The notes under the pieces: generated by a model
Databases searched by the model: none
Told to the model about the DNA's origin: nothing
Seen by the model: the letters and a program-made list of their open reading frames with translations, nothing else
Shown here: positions 16,011-24,449 of the stretch, one piece after another
Numbering within the stretch: position 1 is the stretch's first letter
Layout of the letters: every line of letters begins with the position of its first letter
NCBI RefSeq assembly: GCF_000721705.1
Contig: NZ_JOJL01000028.1
Location: forward strand, 1-64,000
Length of the DNA stretch: 64,000 bases
Source of the DNA: Actinoplanes subtropicus
GTDB lineage: Bacteria > Actinomycetota > Actinomycetes > Mycobacteriales > Micromonosporaceae
Direction: 5' to 3'
Position numbers and translations under genes: made by a program

Positions 16011-16601
16011 ATGTCCGCCGCATCACCCTCCGCCCCGGTGAAGAAGCCGTCCGCCCGCGAGCGCCTGCTCGCCGCGGCCGACGAGCTGTTCTATGCCGAG
16101 GGCGTGCACACCGTCGGGATCGACCGCATCATCGAGCGGGCCGGGGTCGCCAAGGCGTCGCTCTACAGCAGCTTCGGCAGCAAGGAAGAGCTGGTCCGGG
16201 CGTACCTGGAAAATCGGCACCAGATCCGCCGCAAGCGGCTGCTGGCCGGCCTCGAGCGCTTCGACAACCCGCGCGACCGGCTGCTCGGCGTCTTCGACGT
16301 GCTCGCCGAGCTGACCGCCACCCCCGGCTTCCGCGGCTGCGCTTTCTACAACGCCAGCGCCGAGTCGGTGGCCGAGGGCGGCGCGGTCGAGCAGGTCTCG
16401 AATGCCAATCGCGCCTGGACCAGGGGGCTGTTCACCGAGCTGGCCCGGGACGCCGGGGTCGCCGACGCGCCGGCCCTGGCCGACCAGCTGATGATCCTCT
16501 ACGACGGCGCCTCGGTCGGCGCGCGGATGGACAAGCAGGCCGGCGCGGCGGCGCTGGCCCGGGCCGTGGCCGCCCAGCTACTGGCGGCCGCGACCCGGTA
16601 A
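16011..16601 (+). CDS. TetR-family transcriptional regulator
   Basis: A 196-residue TetR/AcrR regulator. The N-terminal DNA-binding domain at residues about 12-60 shows the typical pattern ERLLAAADELFYAEGVHTVGIDRII, abbreviated here to its helix 1 and the TVGIDRIIERAGVAKASLYSSF turn; the recognition helix ends in LYSSFGSKEELV. The remainder is a helical ligand-binding and dimer domain. It diverges from the MFS pump and two AGACAGGTCTGTCT operators lie between them, so it most likely represses the pump and itself. The ligand is unknown. It converges with the next MFS gene with four bases between stops. Confidence 0.88.
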   Translation: MSAASPSAPVKKPSARERLLAAADELFYAEGVHTVGIDRIIERAGVAKASLYSSFGSKEELVRAYLENRHQIRRKRLLAGLERFDNPRDRLLGVFDVLAELTATPGFRGCAFYNASAESVAEGGAVEQVSNANRAWTRGLFTELARDAGVADAPALADQLMILYDGASVGARMDKQAGAAALARAVAAQLLAAATR

Positions 16602-16605
16602 CGCG

Positions 16606-18363
16606 TTACTTCGAGTCGATCGGCTCGGCCACGCCGGTGGCCGCCGACAGCGGCTGCGCGTCGGAGATCTCGGCCTTGGCCGCGGCCTCGCGGCTCACGA
16701 AGTCGGCCGGGGCCTTCTTCCCGCGGACGAGCGAGGCGATCGCGCCGACCACCAGCAGGCCGATCGCCATCCAGAAGACGATCACCAGCCCGTCGTGGAA
16801 CGGATCGGCGATCAGCCGCGGGAAGAACTGGAGGCCGGTGAGCTTGGCCGCGTTGGCCGCCGGCAGCGCCCCCAGCACGTGCGGGCCGAGCAGCTGGCCG
16901 ATCGGGTTGTAGCCGAGGAACGCCGCGAACAGGGTGCCGACCGGCGGCAGCTGGGCGATCGTGTTGGCGGTCGCGGCCGGCACGCCCTGCTGGGTCAGGC
17001 CGGCCGAGAGCGTGTGCGGCAGCGAACCGGCGAGACCGGCCACCATCAGCGAGAAGAAGATGCCGATGGAGAGCACCTGGCCGGCGTTCTGGAAGGTGGC
17101 CCGCATGCCGGAGGCGGCGCCGCGCATGTTCGCCGGGACGCTCGACATGACCAGGTTGGTGTTCGGCGCCGCGAACAGGCCGCCGCCCAGGCCGTTGATG
17201 AAGATCAGCACCGCGAACACCGCGTAGTTGAAGTCGCCCGGCAGCGCCAGCAGGCCGACGAACGACGCCGCCATCACCAGCAGGCCGCCCGCCGCGAACG
17301 GCCGCGGGCCGAACTTGTCGGACAGGTAGCCGGAGATCGGGCCGGCCGCGAGGAAGCCGATCGTCAACGGGAGCAGGTAGATGCCGGCCCACAACGGGGT
17401 GGACTCGTAGCTGTAGTGGTGCAGCGGCAGCCAGATGCCCTGCAGCCAGATGATCAGCATGAACTGCAGGCCGCCCCGGGCCACGCTGGCCAGCAGGTTC
17501 GCGGCGTTACCGGTGGCGAACCCGACGTTCTTGAACAGCCCGAGCGGGAACATCGGCTCGGCGACCCTGGACTCGATGACGCCGAACACGATCAGCACGG
17601 CCACGCCGCCGATCAGCCCGGCCAGCACCCACGGGTTCGTCCAGCCCTGGGTGTGACCACCGTACGGCTGGATCCCGTACGTGATCGCGGCCAGGACGGC
17701 GGTGAGGCCGACGGCGAAGGTCGCGTTGCCCCACCAGTCGATCTTCGCGTGCCGGCGAACGCCGGTGTCGTGCAGCGACCGGTACGCCCAGACGGTGCCG
17801 AGCACGCCCAGCGGGATGTTCACCCAGAAGATCGAGCGCCAGTCCCACTCGGCGAGCACGCCGCCCAGCACCAGGCCGATGAACGAGCCGGCCAGCGCCG
17901 AGACGATGTTCACGCCGAGCGCCATGCCCCGCTGCGCGGCCGGGAACGCGTCCGTGATGATCGCCGCGGAGTTCGCCATCAGCATCGCGCCGCCGATCGC
18001 CTGGACCACCCGCCAGCCGATCAGCCAGAGCGCGCCGCCCCCGCCGTCGAACGGGTCGAGGGACAGGATGATCGAGGTGATCGTGAAGATCGCGAAGCCC
18101 GCGTTGTAGATCTTGACGCGGCCGTACATGTCGCCGAGCCGGCCGAGAGTGACCACCAGCACGGCGGTGACCAGCATGTAGCCCATCAGCATCCAGAGCA
18201 GGTAGCTGACGTTGCCGGGCTCGAGCGGGTTGACGTTGATGCCCTTGAAGATCGCCGGCAGCGAGATCAGCACGATCGACGAGTTGATCGTGGCGAGCAG
18301 GTTGCCGAGCGTGGTGTTCGACAGCGCGACCCATTTGTAGCGGGGGTGATCCACAGAGAGCAC
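16606..18363 (-). CDS. MFS transporter, DHA2 (14-TM) drug-efflux family
   Basis: A 585-residue protein with fourteen predicted transmembrane helices, the layout of QacA/EmrB-type exporters. Recognisable parts are [15 protein letters not shown] in helix 1, [14 protein letters not shown] as motif A, and the helix 5 segment ending [27 protein letters not shown], cited here by its last residues [13 protein letters not shown]. The start is taken as GTG 18363 because GAAGGA lies at normal spacing and a longer frame would only read through the MarR gene. It is 25 bases downstream of that MarR gene and probably under its control. The substrate is unknown. Confidence 0.82.
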   Translation of the reverse strand: MLSVDHPRYKWVALSNTTLGNLLATINSSIVLISLPAIFKGINVNPLEPGNVSYLLWMLMGYMLVTAVLVVTLGRLGDMYGRVKIYNAGFAIFTITSIILSLDPFDGGGGALWLIGWRVVQAIGGAMLMANSAAIITDAFPAAQRGMALGVNIVSALAGSFIGLVLGGVLAEWDWRSIFWVNIPLGVLGTVWAYRSLHDTGVRRHAKIDWWGNATFAVGLTAVLAAITYGIQPYGGHTQGWTNPWVLAGLIGGVAVLIVFGVIESRVAEPMFPLGLFKNVGFATGNAANLLASVARGGLQFMLIIWLQGIWLPLHHYSYESTPLWAGIYLLPLTIGFLAAGPISGYLSDKFGPRPFAAGGLLVMAASFVGLLALPGDFNYAVFAVLIFINGLGGGLFAAPNTNLVMSSVPANMRGAASGMRATFQNAGQVLSIGIFFSLMVAGLAGSLPHTLSAGLTQQGVPAATANTIAQLPPVGTLFAAFLGYNPIGQLLGPHVLGALPAANAAKLTGLQFFPRLIADPFHDGLVIVFWMAIGLLVVGAIASLVRGKKAPADFVSREAAAKAEISDAQPLSAATGVAEPIDSK

Positions 18364-18388
18364 GCGATAGTCCTTCGGGTTGTACTGA

Positions 18389-18829
18389 TCAGGAGGCGAG
18401 CAGGCCGCTGAGCCGGTCCAGCGCGGGCAGCGCCGCGACCAGCGCGGCGTGTTCCTCGGCGGGCAACTGCTCGAGCAGCGCGGCGAGCGCCCGGGTGCGC
18501 CCCTCCCGGCGCCGGGCCACCGCCTCGCGACCGGCATCGGTGATGGTCACGACCACGGCCCGGCCGTCCTCCGGGTCCGAGCCCCGGCGGGCCAGCCCCT
18601 CCTTCTCCAGGCGGGTCACCAGCTGCGTCATCGCGGGCTGGCTGACCCCCTCGGGCGCGTGCAGCTCGCAGAGCCGGCGCGGGCCGCCGCGGTCGAGCCG
18701 GTGCAGCGTCGACGCGGCGGTGAGGCTCAGCTCGGAGCGCGGGGTGAGACGGCGGAGCAGTTCGTAGAAGCGCTCGAAGCCGGCCGCGATCGCCGCGTCC
18801 TCAGCCGAGAGGGAGGTTGTCTGCCGCAC
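18389..18829 (-). CDS. MarR-family transcriptional regulator
   Basis: A 146-residue winged-helix regulator. Helices before the DNA-binding region lead to [21 protein letters not shown] (recognition helix, about residues 65-85) and the wing [19 protein letters not shown]. The family binds palindromic sites as a dimer and is released by small ligands. It is the first gene of an operon with the DHA2 pump. The GTG start at 18829 has GGGAG directly adjacent, too close to act as a ribosome binding site, while TATAAC lies eight bases upstream, so the transcript may be leaderless. Autoregulation is inferred from the family, not from a clear operator. Confidence 0.85.
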   Translation of the reverse strand: MRQTTSLSAEDAAIAAGFERFYELLRRLTPRSELSLTAASTLHRLDRGGPRRLCELHAPEGVSQPAMTQLVTRLEKEGLARRGSDPEDGRAVVVTITDAGREAVARRREGRTRALAALLEQLPAEEHAALVAALPALDRLSGLLAS

Positions 18830-18956
18830 CTCCCAGTTATATCACTGCCTTATACAGGTTTATCCTCGACGTGACGCAGCGCTCATCGCGCAATTCGCCC
18901 AAACGTGCCGTACGCGCCTGCTCTGCCCGGCGCGGCGGTGGTGACAGCATGCGGTC

Positions 18957-19970
18957 ATGGACGAGCAGACCTTCTGGGACCTGGTCGACCGGCTCGGCCC
19001 CGATCCGGCCGACATCGACCGCCTGGTCGACGAGCTCTCCGACCACGGTGCCGCGGACATCCGGGACTTCGCCGACCATCTGGCCCGGGCGCTGCACGCG
19101 CTGGACACCCCGGACCACTACCGCGCGGTGGCCGCCTCGGGCGTTTCGTTCCTGGGCGTACGCTGCGCGGCCGTCGCCGCCGGCGCCAGCGCGTACCGGA
19201 GGGTGTTGAGCGCGCCCGCCGCCCTCGCCTCGTACACCGACCGGCCCGGCGCCCACCTGCTCCCGGTCGCCGAGCGGGCCTTCCGCACCTCCACCCGCGG
19301 CGACTGGCAGCACCGGCCCGAGGTCGACACGCACGCTGTGCCCCTACCCAAGCCTGGACTATCAGTCGGCGGAGCTGTGCCCCTACCCAAGCCTGGACTA
19401 TCAGTCGGCGGAGCTGTGCCCCTACCCAAGCCTGGACTATCAGTCGGCGGAGCTGTGCCTCCACCCACGCCTGGACCATCCGTCGGCGGAGCGTGGCTGC
19501 GGCCGCACATGGGCACCACCGACGAGGGCAGCGCCCCGCAGGACTACATGATCGCGCTGCGGCACGTGGCGCTGACCCTGGACGCCGACCCGGCCTGGCG
19601 CGCCTGGTGGGGGCGCTCCGGGCTGGCCGCCTGCGAGCTGGGCATCGTCGCCGAGGGCCGGCTCGACCACCTGCGGCCCAGCGCGGACATCCGTCGCTGC
19701 GGCGACCGGCTGCGGGCCAACTTCACCTGCGCACTGCCCGGCGAGGGCGCCGATCTGGCGAGCCGGGCGGCGACCGAGGTGCGCGGCATGTTCGAGGTGA
19801 TCCGGCAGGCCATGTCGATGCCCGGGCTGCCACCGACTCCGCCGGTGCCGACCCTGCCGCCGAACGTCCCGCAGGTGCCGTTGACCACGAAGCCGCTCCC
19901 CGAACTGCCGGCCGAGCTCGAGCAGCAGGGCTATCTGACGCTCACCCAGATCCAGGAGTTCTTCGGCTGA
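18957..19970 (+). CDS. DUF4240-like protein with an internal 13-residue repeat
   Basis: A 337-residue soluble protein. The N-terminus (MDEQTFWDLVDRLG, with acidic ADIDRLVDELSD following) resembles DUF4240, a small actinobacterial domain of unknown function. Residues about 127-178 are four copies of a 13-residue unit AVPLPKPGLSVGG, the fourth diverged, encoded by a 39-bp minisatellite. The second half (about residues 195-337) has no recognised domain and ends in a Pro-rich stretch and EFFG. The repeat lies between the two halves like a flexible linker, and its number probably varies between strains. The role is unknown. Confidence 0.65.
   Translation: MDEQTFWDLVDRLGPDPADIDRLVDELSDHGAADIRDFADHLARALHALDTPDHYRAVAASGVSFLGVRCAAVAAGASAYRRVLSAPAALASYTDRPGAHLLPVAERAFRTSTRGDWQHRPEVDTHAVPLPKPGLSVGGAVPLPKPGLSVGGAVPLPKPGLSVGGAVPPPTPGPSVGGAWLRPHMGTTDEGSAPQDYMIALRHVALTLDADPAWRAWWGRSGLAACELGIVAEGRLDHLRPSADIRRCGDRLRANFTCALPGEGADLASRAATEVRGMFEVIRQAMSMPGLPPTPPVPTLPPNVPQVPLTTKPLPELPAELEQQGYLTLTQIQEFFG
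19335..19490 (+). repeat. In-frame 39-bp minisatellite, four units
   Basis: Units start at 19335, 19374, 19413 and 19452. The first three are identical (beginning GCTGTGCCCCTACCCAAGCC); the fourth differs at several bases but keeps length and frame. Because 39 is a multiple of three, gain or loss of units changes only the length of the protein linker. Identity among three units suggests recent expansion by slippage or recombination. Confidence 0.9.
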
Positions 19971-19992
19971 CGGATATCTATCCTTCCCGGAT

Positions 19993-20020
19993 ATACCCTC
20001 AGCGTATACGCTGAGGGTAT
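19993..20020. promoter_or_regulatory. Perfect 28-bp palindrome overlapping a start codon
   Basis: The left half ATACCCTCAGCGTA is exactly repeated in reverse complement with no loop, and the last two bases are the first two of the hydrolase ATG (20019-20021). It lies 23 bases after the stop of the DUF4240-like gene. A loop-free perfect dyad at the start of a gene is typical of a repressor operator. As RNA it would also tie up the start codon. Confidence 0.75.
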
Positions 20021-21119
20021 GGAGACCATTTCGCGCCGGAGCTTCACCGCGGCCGCGCTCGCCGTCGCCGCCGCCATCCCGCTGGGCCTTCCGGGTCGCG
20101 CCATCGCCGCCCCGGCCCGGCTCCACCTGCCCCGTCCCACCGGGCCCCACCCGATCGGGACCGTTCCGGTGCTCCTGGTCGACGGGTCCCGCGACCTGAT
20201 GATCAGCGTCTGGTACCCCGCCCGGAGCGTCGAGCGGTGTCCGCTGGTGCCGTACACGCAGCCGGCCGTGCTGCGGGACCTCCTGGAGAACGCCGGCTTC
20301 CCCGCCGACGTCGCCCTCGCGCCGATCACTTCGGGCCACCTCGGCGCGCCGGTGCGCCGCGGGCGCTTCCCGGTCGTCCTCTTCTCGCACGGCGCGCACG
20401 ATCAGCGGGCCGACACCACGATCACCGTGCAGGAGCTGGCCAGCCACGGGTACGTGGTGGTCACGGTGGACCGCACCGACGACGCGTTCGTCGAGTTCCC
20501 CGACGGGCGGGTGCTGGTCCCGTCGGAGGACATCCCGATGGGGCCGGCCGACTTCGCGGCCGACATCCGGTTCGTGCTCGACCGCCTCGACGAGCTGTGC
20601 GCCGGGCGGGTGCTGCCGGCCGGCCTCGCCGACGCGCTCGACCTGCGCCGGGTCGGGATGTTCGGCTGGTCGAAGGGCGGGTCCGCCACCGCCCGCGTGC
20701 TGTTCGCGGACCGCCGCGTCCGGGCCGGGCTGAGCCTGGACGGCCCGATGGAGCCGGCCGTCGACGGCGTGCTGGACCGGCCGTTCATGATGATGACCGC
20801 GGAGTTCACCCGGGCGGCCGAGCCGGCCGTCGCCGAGTTCTGGTCGCAGCTGCGCGGCTGGCGGCTGAACGTGCAGGCCGACGGCGGGCTGCACCGCTCG
20901 TACACCGATTATCAGCTGTTCGTCGCGCAGCTGGCGCGGGCGACCGGGATGAGCGAGGCCGAGCTGGAGGGCTGGAACGGCACGCTCGACGCGGGACGGG
21001 CCGTCAAGATCCAGCAGGCGTACCCGCTGGCGTTCTTCGACCTGCACCTGCGCGGGCGAGACAACCACCTGCTGTCCGGTCCCAGCCGGGCCTTCCCCGA
21101 GGTGCGCTACCTGCCCTGA
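20019..21119 (+). CDS. Tat-exported alpha/beta hydrolase
   Basis: A 366-residue secreted hydrolase. The N-terminus has the twin-arginine signal ISRRSFTAAALAVAAAIPLG with cleavage near AIAAPA, so it is exported folded. The mature part resembles platelet-activating-factor acetylhydrolase-type enzymes: FPVVLFSHGAHD holds the oxyanion region, GMFGWSKGG is the nucleophile elbow with Ser near residue 227, and a late His in DLHLRG may complete the triad. A lipase or esterase activity is likely; the substrate is open. The start codon is inside a perfect 28-bp palindrome, so it is probably a leaderless or tightly repressed gene. It converges with the GGDEF-EAL gene. Confidence 0.8.
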   Translation: METISRRSFTAAALAVAAAIPLGLPGRAIAAPARLHLPRPTGPHPIGTVPVLLVDGSRDLMISVWYPARSVERCPLVPYTQPAVLRDLLENAGFPADVALAPITSGHLGAPVRRGRFPVVLFSHGAHDQRADTTITVQELASHGYVVVTVDRTDDAFVEFPDGRVLVPSEDIPMGPADFAADIRFVLDRLDELCAGRVLPAGLADALDLRRVGMFGWSKGGSATARVLFADRRVRAGLSLDGPMEPAVDGVLDRPFMMMTAEFTRAAEPAVAEFWSQLRGWRLNVQADGGLHRSYTDYQLFVAQLARATGMSEAELEGWNGTLDAGRAVKIQQAYPLAFFDLHLRGRDNHLLSGPSRAFPEVRYLP

Positions 21120-21125
21120 CCCGAG

Positions 21126-23384
21126 TCACTCGCACTCGTTCGGCACGTCCACCGGGAACAACAGGTCGTCGAAGGCGGATCGGGTGAGCGGCTCGGCGAA
21201 GTAGTAGCCCTGCCCGAGCTCGCAGTTGCCGCCGGCCAGCGAGGTCAGCTGGTCGGCGTGCTCGATCCCCTCGGCGACCGTGGACAGCTGCAGCGCCCGG
21301 CCCAGCTGGATGATGCCGTGGGTGAGGGCGGCCGCGGTCGGCTCGTCCACCACGTCGTCCACGAAGGACTTGTCAATCTTGATGATGTCGACCGGAAAGC
21401 GCCGCAGGTAGGCCAGCGACGAGTAGCCGGTGCCGAAATCGTCGATGGCCAGGCGTACGCCCAAGTCCTTGATCTCATGCAGCCGTTGCAGCGTGGCCGG
21501 GCGATGATCGACCAGCAGCGACTCGGTCAGCTCGAGGGTCAGCCGGCCGGCCGGCAGGCCACTGTTGTCCAGCGCCGACTGCACCACCTGCGGCAGCGTC
21601 GACTGCTCCAGCTGTACGGCCGAGATGTTCACGCTCACGGTCAGCGGCATGCCGGCCCGGCGCCGGTTCCACTCGGCGACCCGCTGGGTGGCCTCGCGCA
21701 GCACCCACTCGCCGATCGGCACGATCAGGCCGGTCTCCTCGGCCAGCGGGATGAAGTCGATCGGCGGGACGACGCCGCGGGTCGGGTGCTGCCAGCGGAT
21801 CAGCGCCTCCACCCCGGAGATCTCGCCGCTGGCCAGGTGCACGATCGGCTGGTAGCGCAGCTCGAACTCGTGCCGTACGAGCGCGCGCCGCAGGTCGGCC
21901 TCGAGGTCGATGGTGGCCTGGAACTCGGCCCGCATCTCCGGCTCGAACCGCTGGAACTTGTCCTTGCCGTGCTTCTTCGCCTGGTACATCGCGAGGTCGG
22001 CGTCGACCAGCAACTCCTGGGCGGTGTGCTCGCCGGGCCGGCTGAACGCGATGCCGATGCTGGCGCTGACGTACGCCTCGGCGCCGTTGAGCTCGAACGG
22101 CCGGCGCAGCTCGTCGAGCAGCCGGGCGGCCACCGGCTCGGCCAGGGCCGGATCGGACATCCGCGGCAGCAGCACGGCGAACTCGTCGCCGCCGAGCCGG
22201 GCCGCCGTGTCGCCCTCCCGCAGGCAGGAGCGGATCCGCTCGGCGACCCCGACCAGCAGCTGGTCGCCGGCCGCGTGCCCGAGCGAGTCGTTGACCACCT
22301 TGAACCGGTCGAGGTCGATGAAGAGGACGGTCGCGCCCTCATCGTCGCCGATCAGGGCCTCCTCCATCCGGGTCTGGAAGAGCGCGCGGCTGGCGAGGCC
22401 GGTCAGCGAGTCGAGGAACGCCAGGTTCATCGCCTCGAGCGTGCGCGAGTCGGTGAGCGCGAGGCTCAGGTGCTCGGCGAACGCTTTGATCATTTCCTGG
22501 GCCGGCTTGTCCCACTCCCGGGCCCGGGTGTACATGCCGACGGTGAGACAGCCGACCGCCTTGCCGTTCTCGTGCACCGGCGTGGCCATCACCGACCGCA
22601 GGTGAGCCATCTGCATCGCCGGGATGACGATCGGGGAGACCGTGTAGTCCTCGATCATGATCAGCTCGTCGCCGAGGACGGCCAGGCCGGAGGCGCCGCC
22701 GGCGGACAGCGGCACGCGCTGCACCCGGGCCTGTACCGCCGCGGGCACCCCGGTCGCGGCGGTCATGCTGCCGGTGTGCGGGTCGTCCCGGTCGACCAGG
22801 TTGAAGGTGGCCATCTCGACGTCGAGCAGCTCGCTGGCGGCGTCGGTGACCGCCTGGAAGATCTCGTCGACCGGGTTGCGGCGGGCGATCGCGCGCTGGA
22901 TCTCGGTGAGCTTCTCGAAGAGGCGCTGGCGCTGCTGGAGCGAGTCGTGCAGCCGGTCGTTCTCCTCGGCGTACCGGCGCTCCGACTCGATCATCTGCAG
23001 CGAGTGCAGGCTGAGCTCGAGCACCCGGGCGATGCAGCGCAGCAGCGTGACCTGCTCGGCGCTGAACGGGACGTCCCCGCGCCGGCCCAATACCAGCAGA
23101 CCCGGCGCCTCGGTCTCGATCGGGGCGGAGGTGACGGCGTGCGGGACGCCAGCCAGATCCAGCGTGTGGCGGCGGCCGGCGGCGACCTCCGTCAGGGCGT
23201 ACGCCGGGACCTCGTCCGCGGCGAGCCCGACCGCGGCGACCACCCCGTCGTCGATCATCAGCACCGCGACGTCGGCCCGCAGCGCCTGGGCGGCGCACTC
23301 GACGGCAGCGCGCTGTGCGGCCGGACCGCCGGGCCGGTCGGCGACGACGGAGAGGAACTCCGTCAGTTGCTGAGTCGCGAGCAC
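21126..23384 (-). CDS. GAF-GGDEF-EAL cyclic-di-GMP enzyme
   Basis: A 752-residue cytoplasmic protein with no membrane helix. Two GAF-like sensor regions cover residues about 1-320, with a short coiled coil near 140-170. The GGDEF domain (about 330-490) has an intact RLGGDEFAV active site and FIDLDRFKVVND. The EAL domain (about 505-745) has VEALIRW, LELTES, IDDFGTGYSS, IKIDKSF and EGIEHADQ, all catalytic residues present. It could therefore both make and degrade cyclic-di-GMP, with the GAF part choosing. The GTG start at 23384 is followed by a hydrophilic N-terminus. A 250-base gap with no clear signals separates it from the DeoR gene. Confidence 0.9.
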   Translation of the reverse strand: MLATQQLTEFLSVVADRPGGPAAQRAAVECAAQALRADVAVLMIDDGVVAAVGLAADEVPAYALTEVAAGRRHTLDLAGVPHAVTSAPIETEAPGLLVLGRRGDVPFSAEQVTLLRCIARVLELSLHSLQMIESERRYAEENDRLHDSLQQRQRLFEKLTEIQRAIARRNPVDEIFQAVTDAASELLDVEMATFNLVDRDDPHTGSMTAATGVPAAVQARVQRVPLSAGGASGLAVLGDELIMIEDYTVSPIVIPAMQMAHLRSVMATPVHENGKAVGCLTVGMYTRAREWDKPAQEMIKAFAEHLSLALTDSRTLEAMNLAFLDSLTGLASRALFQTRMEEALIGDDEGATVLFIDLDRFKVVNDSLGHAAGDQLLVGVAERIRSCLREGDTAARLGGDEFAVLLPRMSDPALAEPVAARLLDELRRPFELNGAEAYVSASIGIAFSRPGEHTAQELLVDADLAMYQAKKHGKDKFQRFEPEMRAEFQATIDLEADLRRALVRHEFELRYQPIVHLASGEISGVEALIRWQHPTRGVVPPIDFIPLAEETGLIVPIGEWVLREATQRVAEWNRRRAGMPLTVSVNISAVQLEQSTLPQVVQSALDNSGLPAGRLTLELTESLLVDHRPATLQRLHEIKDLGVRLAIDDFGTGYSSLAYLRRFPVDIIKIDKSFVDDVVDEPTAAALTHGIIQLGRALQLSTVAEGIEHADQLTSLAGGNCELGQGYYFAEPLTRSAFDDLLFPVDVPNECE

Positions 23385-23637
23385 GGCATGTCAGTCGGCC
23401 GGGCCCGGAGCCACTTGAGGAGAACGACCCGGGCATCGTCGGGCACGAAGTGGGCGGTCCGACCAGAGAAACGGGCATTCGTTTTGTCGGACTTGTTGGG
23501 GTAAGCAGGCAAATACGCTGTGGGACACGAGGGGGCAACGGGCACGGATGCCACGAAGTTGCCTGGACGGTGATGCGGGCCACACGATTTCCCCGGTGTT
23601 ACAAATACTCCACGGCTGAAGCGGAGGAGGTGGCGAG

Positions 23638-24399
23638 GTGAATTCCGACGAACGGCACCACCAGATAGTCACGCTGGCCCGCCGGCACGGCGAGGTCAAT
23701 GTCGCCAAGCTCGCCGCCGAACTCAACGTCTCGGCCGAAACAATTCGCCGCGACCTGCGGCTGCTTGAAAAGCATGGCCTGATCCGGCGTACGCACGGGG
23801 GCGCGTACCCGGTCGAGACCGCGAAATTCGAGACCGACCTGGCGATCCGGACCACGCGCGGGGTCCCGGAGAAACGGCGGATCGCGGCCGCGGCGGCCGG
23901 CCTGATCGGCGACGCCGAAACGATATTCATCGACGAGGGATTCACCCCGCAGCTCATCGCCGAGGCGCTGCCCACCGACCGGCCGCTGACCGTGGTGACC
24001 GCCTCGCTGCACACCGCGGCCTGGCTGGCCGCCTCGACGCCGGCCACGGTGCTCCTGCTCGGGGGCAGGGTACGCGGCCGGACGCTGGCCACCGTCGACC
24101 ACTGGGCGGCCGGGATGCTCGCCGGCTTCGTGATCGACCTGGCCTTCATCGGCGCGAACGGGATCTCCCGCGAGTCCGGACTGACCACCCCGGACCCGGC
24201 GGTCGCCGACATCAAGGCGCACGCCGTCCGCTCCGCCCGCCGACGGATCTTCGTCGGCATCCACACCAAATTCGGCGTCCGCACGTTTTGCAAATTCGCC
24301 GAGGTAGCCGAATTCGAAACGCTGGTCACGGACACCGCGCTTCCGGTTTCCGAGGCGCACCGCTACGCGAGGCTCGGACCGCAGGTCATCCGGGTCTAG
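23638..24399 (+). CDS. DeoR-family sugar-operon repressor
   Basis: A 253-residue regulator. Residues 5-57 are the DeoR helix-turn-helix with the signature VNVAKLAAELNVSAETIRRD and HGLIRRTHGGA, and residues about 75-235 form the sugar-phosphate sensing domain with FIDEGFT and LAFIGANGIS. The GTG start at 23638 follows a GGAGGAGG. It is placed directly upstream of the polyol ABC operon with 50 bases between, so it most likely represses that operon until a phosphorylated sugar intermediate appears. The hairpin at 24421-24439, in front of the binding-protein gene, is a candidate operator. Confidence 0.88.
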   Translation: MNSDERHHQIVTLARRHGEVNVAKLAAELNVSAETIRRDLRLLEKHGLIRRTHGGAYPVETAKFETDLAIRTTRGVPEKRRIAAAAAGLIGDAETIFIDEGFTPQLIAEALPTDRPLTVVTASLHTAAWLAASTPATVLLLGGRVRGRTLATVDHWAAGMLAGFVIDLAFIGANGISRESGLTTPDPAVADIKAHAVRSARRRIFVGIHTKFGVRTFCKFAEVAEFETLVTDTALPVSEAHRYARLGPQVIRV

Positions 24400-24420
24400 C
24401 AAGAAATCGCTTTCCCCCAG

Positions 24421-24439
24421 CCGTTTTCGCATAAAACGG
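24421..24439 (+). promoter_or_regulatory. Palindrome abutting the SD of the binding-protein gene
   Basis: CCGTTTT and AAAACGG form perfect seven-base arms with a five-base loop. The last GG of the right arm is the beginning of the GGAGG ribosome binding site for the ATG at 24450. It could be an operator for the DeoR protein encoded just upstream, or an RNA hairpin that limits translation. Confidence 0.55.
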
Positions 24440-24449
24440 AGGTTCCACC

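Noticed and set aside
19335..19490. Possible CRISPR array
   Set aside because: Units are contiguous, in frame and have no spacers, so it is a coding minisatellite.
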